Below are positions 1 to 5,491 of a stretch of 5,544 nucleotides of DNA, in pieces. The notes beneath the pieces are model-generated. The model searched no databases and was not told the origin of the DNA. It saw nothing but the letters and a program-made list of their open reading frames with translations. The stretch is from an uncultured Oscillospiraceae bacterium (GTDB taxonomy: Bacteria; Bacillota; Clostridia; UBA1381), in assembly GCA_945876665.1 (NCBI GenBank), contig CAMCPC010000093.1, positions 1 through 5,544 on the forward strand. Direction: 5' to 3'. Position 1 is the stretch's first letter. Each line of letters opens with the position of its first letter. The translations under genes were made by a program, and so were the position numbers.

Positions 1-960
1 GTCTATTTTATCGATTGCCGTGCCTGTTTCCCCGTTAAATACGGTAAGAAATTCTCTGCCTGTATTTATTACCCAGCCGTTTCTGTAATCGGTGGTTGCA
101 TTTTCCTCGTCAGTTATAGCATATATGTCAGTATCGGGGTCTGCGGCTTTTGAAACGTAATTGCCTGCTGCGTCCTTTGAACCGAGCGAGGTCTGGCACA
201 TCATTTCTGCCTTGCCGTCGCCATCAAAGTCATATACTGTAAACTGAACAGTATGCGCGCTTGAAAATACATTCTTACCGAGTTCAATATCGTTTTGCCA
301 CATTTTTGTACCGTCTAACTTATAAGCGGCAAGATGGACCGTTCCCGAATATACGGGAGCGTCACCGGGGGAACCTACATCACGTTCTGATGAAGTCCAT
401 TTCACGATTATTTCATATTCACCGTCACCGTCAAGGTCGCCTGTTGAACAGTCTGCCGGAAAGAAAGAATATGTAGCCGAAACATTTCCGGAAGTGTCAT
501 ATATTGTTTCATTTGCCGGCTTTGTGAGCGGAATATCAAAATAGTTATTAGCTATAGCTTGTACCGCATCGCATTTTTCGCCCTCAACGCCGTTAATCAC
601 AGGCGCAACAGAGTAGCTTGTGCCGGCAGTGGTGTCGGTATAGTTTGTTGTATCTGCTACATTATCAATTTTGCTCCCGTTACGGTAAATATTAAATGAT
701 ACATTTTTTTCGGCACTTCCAAAGCGTGCGTCCTCGCTGTCAAACAAGCGCCAGCTTAAATATACGCCGTCAGTGGTTCTGATGGCAACAAGACCTCTGT
801 TAAGTTTTTCCATCTCTCGGGAGTATGTTTTTGCGTCACCGTAGGAATAACTGTAGCTTATGGTTTCCGTAGCCTTATTGGTGTCAGCCGCATTAACGGG
901 CAATGTGACCGTGGCAGAAACCATTGCCGCAGTTAGAATTGCACTTACAAATTTTTTCAT
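1..960 (-). CDS. Secreted PL11-family rhamnogalacturonan lyase, N-terminal 320 residues (3' end beyond left edge)
   Basis: The gene reads from an ATG at 958-960 to position 1 without a stop, so only its first 320 codons are present. Residues 1-24 form a signal peptide (MKK, hydrophobic core, cut near VNA|AD). Residues 51-145 match the N-terminal beta-sheet domain of PL11 enzymes: LNRGLVAIRTTDGVYLSWRL, then FNIYRNGSKI, then IPLTKPA. From about 160 the propeller begins, with two calcium-type loops, DLDGDGEYE (175-183) and DFDGDGKAE (244-252), and AAYKLDGTKMW, DYRN and EFLTVFNGETG. PL11 enzymes (B. subtilis YesW/YesX) cleave the galacturonate-rhamnose backbone of rhamnogalacturonan-I by beta-elimination outside the cell. 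They are about 600 residues or more, so roughly half is missing. GTGAGG about 6 bases before the ATG is the likely ribosome binding site. It diverges from the toroid-protein gene. Some family-conserved positions differ (see findings). The family call is firm; activity and endo/exo mode are not known. Confidence 0.88.
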   Translation of the reverse strand, partial: MKKFVSAILTAAMVSATVTLPVNAADTNKATETISYSYSYGDAKTYSREMEKLNRGLVAIRTTDGVYLSWRLFDSEDARFGSAEKNVSFNIYRNGSKIDNVADTTNYTDTTAGTSYSVAPVINGVEGEKCDAVQAIANNYFDIPLTKPANETIYDTSGNVSATYSFFPADCSTGDLDGDGEYEIIVKWTSSERDVGSPGDAPVYSGTVHLAAYKLDGTKMWQNDIELGKNVFSSAHTVQFTVYDFDGDGKAEMMCQTSLGSKDAAGNYVSKAADPDTDIYAITDEENATTDYRNGWVINTGREFLTVFNGETGTAIDKID

Positions 961-995
961 AAATAGCCTCACTTTCTAATAAAACACTCACAATA

Positions 996-1024
996 ATTAT
1001 ACATCAATAATGGAAAAAAACCAA
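996..1024 (-). promoter_or_regulatory. Putative sigma-A promoter of the PL11 lyase gene
   Basis: On the minus strand a perfect TATAAT lies at 1001-996, with TTGGTT at 1024-1019 and a 17-base spacer. The -35 box matches only 3 of 6 consensus bases. Transcription would start near 989, giving a leader of about 30 nt that contains the GTGAGG site. The surrounding 961-1120 stretch is very AT-rich, so other -10-like words exist by chance. No hairpin, riboswitch or clear catabolite (cre) site was recognised between the divergent genes. Confidence 0.5.
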
Positions 1025-1120
1025 TAAAATAACAGATGTTTTAGTTCAAATTAACGACAAAATAAACATTTTCTTTCTTAATTACAATAAATAAAATAAA
1101 AAATTTGTTACTAATAACGG

Positions 1121-1150
1121 TTGAAAAAACAGTATCATGTGTGGTATAAT
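1121..1150 (+). promoter_or_regulatory. Sigma-A promoter with extended -10 for the toroid surface-protein gene
   Basis: TTGAAA at 1121-1126 and TATAAT at 1145-1150 are separated by 18 bases. TG at 1142-1143 completes an extended -10 (TGGTATAAT). Transcription should start near 1157, giving a leader of about 38 nt. The ribosome binding site AAGGGG (1181-1186) sits 8 bases before the ATG at 1195. This is one of the strongest promoters in the window, so the gene is probably well expressed unless repressed. Confidence 0.8.
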
Positions 1151-1194
1151 GATAAATTGATATAAAGTATTTAACGTCAGAAGGGGTTTAAATA

Positions 1195-2781
1195 ATGAAG
1201 AAGAAAATCATAGCGTTCTTATGCGCCGCGGCTTTGGCAGTGCCAACGCTGTGCGTAAACGCAGAATATAAAGAAAGTGATTTGAAAGACGCTGTAAATG
1301 ACGCAATAGAGTGGAAGGATGAGAATGACAGCCCGTTTTACAGCATAGGAACAAACAGCTCCAATTTGTATATTATGGCGCTCAAGCGTATGGGTAAAAA
1401 TTATGACTATGCGGCGTATTTGTCAGGACTTGACGGCATTGCGGCAGGATACGGCAGCGAGCATAATGCTTCTGATATGCAGCGTACGGCGCTTGCTGCG
1501 ATGTGTGCAGGCGGAGATGCACAGAATGTCGGCGGCAGGGACTTGGTTGCAGACAGCACATATTACAGAGATGCAGCGGCACCGATTGATAAAGATGGTG
1601 TGGACGGATATTCATGGGCGCTTATAACCCTTGATTCAAACAGCTATCAGACGCCTGACTGGGCGATAAAAGACAGGAACAGTATAATTGCGGGAATGCT
1701 GTCACATCAGAATACAGATGGCAGCTTTGACGGGGATACCTATTCCACAGCAGTTGCCATAACGGCTCTTGCGCCGTATTATGAAACAAGCGGCGCGTAT
1801 ACAATAACGCAGAATCAGACAGGCTATACATTGGACTTAAGTCCGCGTGATGCAGTGGACAGCGCACTTAATTATTTGTCCGAGAATCAGACAAAGGATG
1901 GTGACTGGGGCGATTTAAAGTCAACTGCGATGACTGTTATAGCGCTTGACACAATGGGAATAGACTGTAATGAAGATGACCGTTTCACTGCGAGAAAGGG
2001 CACAGCCTTTGACGGATTGATGTCATATCAGGAAAAGGACGGCGGTTTTGCTTCCGGCGGAAATAAGTCTGACGGAGAAGCGACATCATATGCGCTGTGC
2101 GCACTTACGAGCCACTTAAGAAAGGTGCAGGGCAAGTCTACGCTTTTCAATTTTGCTGTAAATGATGTAATTACGTTTGAAGCCCATGCAACACAGAAGC
2201 CTGCTTCAAATACTTCGTCAACTACAGCGGGAAGTTCATCGTCATCAAAGGCAACCCAAAAGCCTGCATCAGTTAATAAAACGACTACAAAGCCAACTGC
2301 AAAGCCGTCAACAACAAAGAAGCCTGCAAAGTCAATGCAGCCTACCAAGACGACAACCCCGAGGTCTGAAGCAGGGACGGATTCCAAAACAACGCCAAAG
2401 CCGTCTGCAACTCCGAAACCGGCTAAGCGTTCTGCGCTTGTAGGACCTGTGGAAATGCCGGGACCTATGCAGCCGACTGATCCGCCGGAGATTAACAGTT
2501 CCGGTGCGTCGGAAAAGAAAACATCAGGCAACGCGGCACCTGTAATAGTTGCAGTAATAATAGCTGTTATAGCGCTTGGAGCGTTTGTGGCGTTGTATTA
2601 TCTGAATAAAACAGGTAGGCTTTCGGAGATCGGCTTTATTTCGAAGCTTCTGAGCAGAAAAAAGAAGCCGGAAGAAAGATATAAGGCTAAGCGTCACAGG
2701 AAAACGGAACAGCATAGACGATTTGAAGAACGTGAACGATATAAGAACAGAAAGAAATACGATAAGAGAAGAAGATCATGA
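1195..2781 (+). CDS. Membrane-anchored surface protein with prenyltransferase/squalene-cyclase-like alpha/alpha-toroid repeats
   Basis: A 528-residue exported protein. Residues 1-23 are a signal peptide (MKKK start, cut after VNA). Residues 24-320 carry helical repeats of the prenyltransferase/squalene oxidase type. The clearest three are at about 160-196 (LSHQNTDGSF then YSTAVAITAL), 218-255 (LSENQTKDGDW then STAMTVIAL) and 268-308 (LMSYQEKDGGF then TSYALCAL); degenerate units precede them at 93-105 and 136-148. Residues 331-446 are a Thr/Ser/Lys/Pro stalk with ATQKPAS twice (332-338, 353-359). Residues 448-470 form one membrane helix, and 471-528 are a tail with 25 Lys/Arg in 58 residues. 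The likely topology is toroid and stalk outside, tail in the cytoplasm. No DxDD cyclase motif and no LPXTG sorting signal is visible. The toroid is about half the size of a terpene cyclase, so ligand or polymer binding is more likely than terpene chemistry. The true function is unknown. It is divergent from the PL11 lyase and convergent with spoVT. Confidence 0.9.
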   Translation: MKKKIIAFLCAAALAVPTLCVNAEYKESDLKDAVNDAIEWKDENDSPFYSIGTNSSNLYIMALKRMGKNYDYAAYLSGLDGIAAGYGSEHNASDMQRTALAAMCAGGDAQNVGGRDLVADSTYYRDAAAPIDKDGVDGYSWALITLDSNSYQTPDWAIKDRNSIIAGMLSHQNTDGSFDGDTYSTAVAITALAPYYETSGAYTITQNQTGYTLDLSPRDAVDSALNYLSENQTKDGDWGDLKSTAMTVIALDTMGIDCNEDDRFTARKGTAFDGLMSYQEKDGGFASGGNKSDGEATSYALCALTSHLRKVQGKSTLFNFAVNDVITFEAHATQKPASNTSSTTAGSSSSSKATQKPASVNKTTTKPTAKPSTTKKPAKSMQPTKTTTPRSEAGTDSKTTPKPSATPKPAKRSALVGPVEMPGPMQPTDPPEINSSGASEKKTSGNAAPVIVAVIIAVIALGAFVALYYLNKTGRLSEIGFISKLLSRKKKPEERYKAKRHRKTEQHRRFEERERYKNRKKYDKRRRS

Positions 2782-2784
2782 TAA

Positions 2785-2816
2785 AAAAACAGGCTGATAG
2801 ATTTCAGCCTGTTTTT
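2785..2816. terminator. Bidirectional intrinsic terminator between the toroid gene and spoVT
   Basis: A perfect 13-bp stem (2785-2797 paired with 2804-2816, core ACAGGCTGA/TCAGCCTGT) closes a 6-base loop. It has a run of A on the left (2783-2789) and of T on the right (2812-2816), so it makes a Rho-independent terminator on both strands. It lies 3 bases after the stop of the plus-strand gene (2781) and 5 bases after the stop of the minus-strand gene (2822). One hairpin therefore ends both convergent units. Confidence 0.92.
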
Positions 2817-2821
2817 CATAT

Positions 2822-3358
2822 TCAGCCCTCCATGTGTTTTCCGAGGAAACCGGCAGCGGATTCTGCGAGCTTTTCTTCAACCTCGGAAGGCTTTTCGCCG
2901 TCCTTCATGATGAAAAGTACAGAACCGATTGTATCACCCTCTGAAACTATCGGAACAACAACGCCGGCGTTGTACTTGTCTACGCCGTCCGCGATTGAAA
3001 CAGGCTTGCCGTCCTTGTAGCTTACCACAAGCTTTTCGTTCATAACGTTTTCAAGTTCAGAGCTGACAGGCTTTTCAATAAGCTCCTTCTTAGGCAGTCC
3101 CGAAACGGCTATGACGTTATCGCGGTCTGTTATACACGCGCCGTGTCCGCTTGCCTTTGCGAGTGTTTCAACGTAATTTGCCGCAAAATCGCCAAGCTCA
3201 CCGATAGGTGAGTATTTTTTGAATATTACCTCTCCATCCTTTTCGGTATAGATTTCAAGCGGATCTCCCTCACGGATACGCATTGTGCGGCGTATTTCCT
3301 TGGGAATAACAACTCTGCCCAAATCATCTATTCGTCTTACTATCCCTGTGGCTTTCAT
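2822..3358 (-). CDS. spoVT: SpoVT, AbrB-type forespore transcription regulator with GAF-like domain
   Basis: 178 residues, the same length as B. subtilis SpoVT. Residues 1-51 are the AbrB swapped-hairpin DNA-binding domain: MKATGIVRRIDDLGRVVIP and then KEIRRTMRIREGDPLEIY are nearly identical to the B. subtilis protein. Residues from about 56 to 178 are the GAF-like sensing domain (ELGDFA, ITDRDNVIAVSG, VVPIVSEGDTIGSV, ending AAGFLGKHMEG), less conserved but aligned throughout. In Bacillus SpoVT tunes sigma-G-dependent genes in the forespore, both up and down, and affects spore properties and germination; its ligand is not established. The start is well supported: AGGAGG at 3372-3367 lies 8 bases before the ATG, and the family begins with MKATGIVR. 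It has its own sigma-G-type promoter and ends at the shared bidirectional terminator. It implies that the organism, or its recent ancestor, forms endospores. Another AbrB-family regulator is unlikely given the GAF half. Confidence 0.96.
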   Translation of the reverse strand: MKATGIVRRIDDLGRVVIPKEIRRTMRIREGDPLEIYTEKDGEVIFKKYSPIGELGDFAANYVETLAKASGHGACITDRDNVIAVSGLPKKELIEKPVSSELENVMNEKLVVSYKDGKPVSIADGVDKYNAGVVVPIVSEGDTIGSVLFIMKDGEKPSEVEEKLAESAAGFLGKHMEG

Positions 3359-3380
3359 AATAAATTCCTCCTGTATATTA

Positions 3381-3413
3381 CATAATAAAATTATTTGCTA
3401 TGAACTTATTATG
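3381..3413. repeat. 8-bp inverted repeat overlapping the spoVT -10 box, possible operator
   Basis: CATAATAA at 3381-3388 and TTATTATG at 3406-3413 are exact inverted copies separated by 17 bases. The right arm is the sigma-G -10 box read on the plus strand; the left arm lies in the transcribed leader just upstream of the ribosome binding site. AbrB-type proteins prefer AT-rich, partly symmetric DNA, and self-repression of spoVT has been described in Bacillus, so an operator is possible. In such AT-rich DNA an 8-bp match may also be chance. Confidence 0.35.
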
Positions 3414-3437
3414 ATTTCTTTTCCTGCGTATTATTCA
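3407..3437 (-). promoter_or_regulatory. Sigma-G-type (forespore) promoter of spoVT
   Basis: On the minus strand TGAATA (3437-3432) and CATAATA (3413-3407) are separated by 18 bases. This fits the Bacillus sigma-G consensus (GHATR at -35, CATNMTA at -10, 17-18 base spacing) at every defined position. Transcription would start near 3400, giving a leader of about 40 nt before spoVT. A sigma-A reading is poorer: TTGAAT and CATAAT with a 19-base spacer. The known sigma-G dependence of spoVT in B. subtilis supports the call. Confidence 0.8.
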
Positions 3438-3463
3438 AAAATTTACATAATTCTTCTAAAGGG

Positions 3464-3496
3464 AAAAAATAGGATATACCCAATCGGATATATCCC
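3464..3496 (-). terminator. Intrinsic terminator of glmS
   Basis: On the minus strand the transcript folds GGATATATCC against GGGTATATCC (plus positions 3486-3495 and 3472-3481): a 10-bp stem with one G-U pair and a GATT loop, followed by A and six T (3469-3464). It lies 11 bases after the glmS stop and upstream of the spoVT promoter, so it separates the two tandem minus-strand genes into independent units. Confidence 0.85.
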
Positions 3497-3506
3497 ATGA
3501 AAATTT

Positions 3507-5333
3507 TTATTCAACTGTAACTGATTTTGCAAGGTTACGCGGCTTGTCGATGTCGCAGCCCTTAAGCGATGCAACATAATATCCGAATAACTGCAAGGGA
3601 ATAACCGTAAGCGACGGTAATAACATTTCGTGGGTTGACGGAATTTTTACAATGTAGTCCGCAACGTCCTCCATATGCTCGTGCTTTTCTGTTGTAACGC
3701 CCATTACAACCGCACCGCGCGCCTTGACCTCTTTTACGTTTGAAACGGTCTTATCGAACAGCTCCTGACCTGTCGCAAGCGCAACAACAAGCGTGCCGTC
3801 CTCGATAAGTGAGATTGTACCGTGCTTTAATTCACCTGCGGCATATGCCTCACTGTGAATGTAAGAAATTTCCTTTAATTTAAGCGAGCCCTCAAGCGAC
3901 ACAGCATAGTCGAGGTTTCTGCCTATGAAGAAGATTGAGTGGCAGTTGAAGAACTTTGAGGCAAGGTACTGAACTTCTTCCTTTGATTTAAGGATTTCGG
4001 CAACCTTGTCGGGAAGTGATTCTATTTCTGCAATGAAGTTTGCGTATTCACCCGAGGTAAGCATGCCTAACTTTTCAGCCATGTAAGCCGCGATAAGGTA
4101 AATAACCGCAAGCTGTGTGCTGTATGCCTTTGTGGTAGCAACGGCAATTTCGGGACCTGCCCATGTGTATATAACATCGTCCGACGCGTTCGCGATTGCA
4201 CTGCCGACTACGTTTACGATTGAAAGTATTCTTGCACCGTGGTTCTTTGCCTCCTTAAGAGCGGCAAGTGTATCAGCCGTTTCACCCGATTGGCTTATTA
4301 CGATTACAAGGTCGTTTTTCGTTATAATAGGGTCGCAGTAACGGAATTCTGACGCAACCTGAACCTCAACCGGTATACGGCACATCTTTTCGATTACGTA
4401 TTTGCCCACAACACCCACATGGTACGCACTGCCGCAGGCAACAATGTAAATTTTGTTAATGTTTTTGATGTCCTCTGTTGTAAGTGAAATATCGTCAAGC
4501 ACGATTTTGCCGTTTTTAATTCGCGGACTTATCGTGTCACGGATAGCCTTTGGCTGTTCTTCGATTTCCTTCATCATGAAATGCTCATAGCCGCCCTTTT
4601 CAGCCGCACTTACGTCCCAGTCAACTGTGAACTTTTCCTTTTTGACTTCTTCCTTGTCCTTGTTGTAAACCTTTACGCTGTCCTTTTTAAGAACAACTAT
4701 TTCGTTGTCCTCAAGGTAGTAAATATCTCTTGTATGCTTAAGGATTGCAGTTACGTCTGACGCGATAAAGTTTTCGTTTTCGCCAAGACCAACAATCATA
4801 GGACTTGATTTTCTTACTGCGATAAACTGATCGGGATAATCCGAGCAAAGCACGCCAAGCGCATATGAACCCTCAACGCGGTTTATAACCTTAATCATTG
4901 TGTCCATAATGTCGCCCTTGTAGTAGTATTCAAAAAGGTGGGCAATAACCTCTGTATCTGTTTCGGAAATGAATTCAAATCCCTTGTCCATAAGCTTTTT
5001 CTTAAGGGAAATGTAGTTTTCAATAATGCCGTTGTGAACAACCGCAAATCTGCCAGACATTGAAAGGTGGGGGTGAGAGTTTACGTCAGACGGTTCGCCG
5101 TGCGTTGCCCAGCGCGTATGACCGATACCCATTGTACCCTTTATGCTGTTGCCGTTGTCAGTTTTTTCTGAAAGAACACTAAGTCTGCCCTTTGCCTTTG
5201 CAACCTTGATTTCATTATCACTGAAAATGGCTATACCTGCGCTGTCATATCCTCTGTATTCGAGCTTTGAAAGTCCGTCAAGAAGAATAGGAGCAGCCTG
5301 TTTTTCGCCTATATATCCTACAATACCGCACAT
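3507..5333 (-). CDS. glmS: Glutamine--fructose-6-phosphate aminotransferase (isomerising), GlmS
   Basis: Cytoplasmic enzyme that turns fructose-6-phosphate and glutamine into glucosamine-6-phosphate and glutamate, the first committed step toward UDP-GlcNAc for peptidoglycan. It has 608 residues, against 609 in E. coli. The glutaminase half (about 1-240) begins MCGIVGYIG with Cys2 as the N-terminal nucleophile once Met is removed; it also carries EYRGYDSAG (25-33), GHTRWATHGEP (71-81), HNGIIEN (100-106) and SETDTEVIAHL (123-133). FMMKEIEEQP (252-261) leads into the isomerase half. Its two SIS domains (about 290-425 and 460-598) show CGSAYH (300-305), SQSGETADTL (347-356), SLEGSLKLKEISYIHSEA (479-496) and GELKHG (500-505). 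The C-terminal DKPRNLAKSVTVE is the usual sugar-binding and ammonia-channel tail. All catalytic motifs look intact. AGGAGG (5349-5344) lies 10 bases before the ATG. It is divergent from the right-edge gene and separated from spoVT by a terminator. Confidence 0.98.
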   Translation of the reverse strand: MCGIVGYIGEKQAAPILLDGLSKLEYRGYDSAGIAIFSDNEIKVAKAKGRLSVLSEKTDNGNSIKGTMGIGHTRWATHGEPSDVNSHPHLSMSGRFAVVHNGIIENYISLKKKLMDKGFEFISETDTEVIAHLFEYYYKGDIMDTMIKVINRVEGSYALGVLCSDYPDQFIAVRKSSPMIVGLGENENFIASDVTAILKHTRDIYYLEDNEIVVLKKDSVKVYNKDKEEVKKEKFTVDWDVSAAEKGGYEHFMMKEIEEQPKAIRDTISPRIKNGKIVLDDISLTTEDIKNINKIYIVACGSAYHVGVVGKYVIEKMCRIPVEVQVASEFRYCDPIITKNDLVIVISQSGETADTLAALKEAKNHGARILSIVNVVGSAIANASDDVIYTWAGPEIAVATTKAYSTQLAVIYLIAAYMAEKLGMLTSGEYANFIAEIESLPDKVAEILKSKEEVQYLASKFFNCHSIFFIGRNLDYAVSLEGSLKLKEISYIHSEAYAAGELKHGTISLIEDGTLVVALATGQELFDKTVSNVKEVKARGAVVMGVTTEKHEHMEDVADYIVKIPSTHEMLLPSLTVIPLQLFGYYVASLKGCDIDKPRNLAKSVTVE

Positions 5334-5366
5334 ATATTATGTACCTCCTGATCATTATATAAATCT

Positions 5367-5395
5367 ATTTTATACTATATTCACTATTTTTTCAA
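5367..5395 (-). promoter_or_regulatory. Sigma-A promoter of glmS
   Basis: On the minus strand TTGAAA (5395-5390) and TAAAAT (5372-5367) are 17 bases apart, each matching 5 of 6 consensus bases. Transcription would start near 5360, only about 27 nt before the glmS ATG. That leader holds the AGGAGG site and nothing else recognisable. It is far too short for the glmS ribozyme, and the conserved ribozyme core was not seen anywhere in 5334-5491. Confidence 0.65.
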
Positions 5396-5425
5396 TCCTT
5401 TTTTGAATATTTCGCCTTAAATTAG

Positions 5426-5454
5426 TTGTATTTCGTTAATTTTGCTGATATAAT
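5426..5454 (+). promoter_or_regulatory. Extended -10 sigma-A promoter of the right-edge gene
   Basis: TATAAT at 5449-5454 is preceded by TG at 5446-5447, giving TGATATAAT, a perfect extended -10. TTGTAT at 5426-5431, 17 bases upstream, is a weak -35 (3 of 6), which an extended -10 can offset. Transcription would start near 5461, giving a leader of about 31 nt with GGAGG at 5478-5482. Confidence 0.75.
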
Positions 5455-5466
5455 AGAGGTTAACGA
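5433..5466. repeat. 7-bp inverted repeat flanking the right-edge promoter -10, possible operator
   Basis: TCGTTAA (5433-5439) and TTAACGA (5460-5466) are exact inverted copies separated by 20 bases. One arm is in the promoter spacer and the other covers the expected transcription start, a position typical of repressor sites. TTAACGA also occurs once at 1051-1057 in the other divergent promoter region. Chance is a real alternative because the arms are short and AT-rich. Confidence 0.3.
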
Positions 5467-5491
5467 GATATTTTTGTGGAGGATTAATTTA

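Noticed and set aside
261..476. A 71-codon plus-strand open frame
   Set aside because: It lies inside the well-supported PL11 coding sequence on the other strand and looks like a shadow frame.
1031..1070. Short 6-bp inverted repeat (ATGTTT/AAACAT) in the AT-rich divergent gap
   Set aside because: Expected by chance in DNA this AT-rich, and not placed sensibly relative to either promoter.
1222..1254. Lipoprotein signal (lipobox) at Cys10 or Cys20 of the toroid protein
   Set aside because: The residues before each Cys (AFLC, PTLC) lack the usual L-[AST]-[GA]-C pattern, while VNA followed by EY is a good signal peptidase I site.
1504..1524. Cys104 and Gln110 in the toroid protein as a complement-like internal thioester site
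   Set aside because: TED domains of the complement type use a CGEQ-type motif with Cys and Gln three residues apart; here the spacing is six and the flanking sequence does not match.
2028..2531. A 167-codon minus-strand open frame opposite the toroid gene
   Set aside because: Its Val/Gly/Phe-rich low-complexity translation is the complement of the Thr/Lys/Pro stalk codons; it has no credible ribosome binding site or family resemblance, and the plus-strand gene is convincing.
5334..5491. glmS ribozyme
   Set aside because: No recognisable conserved core, and the predicted leader is far too short.
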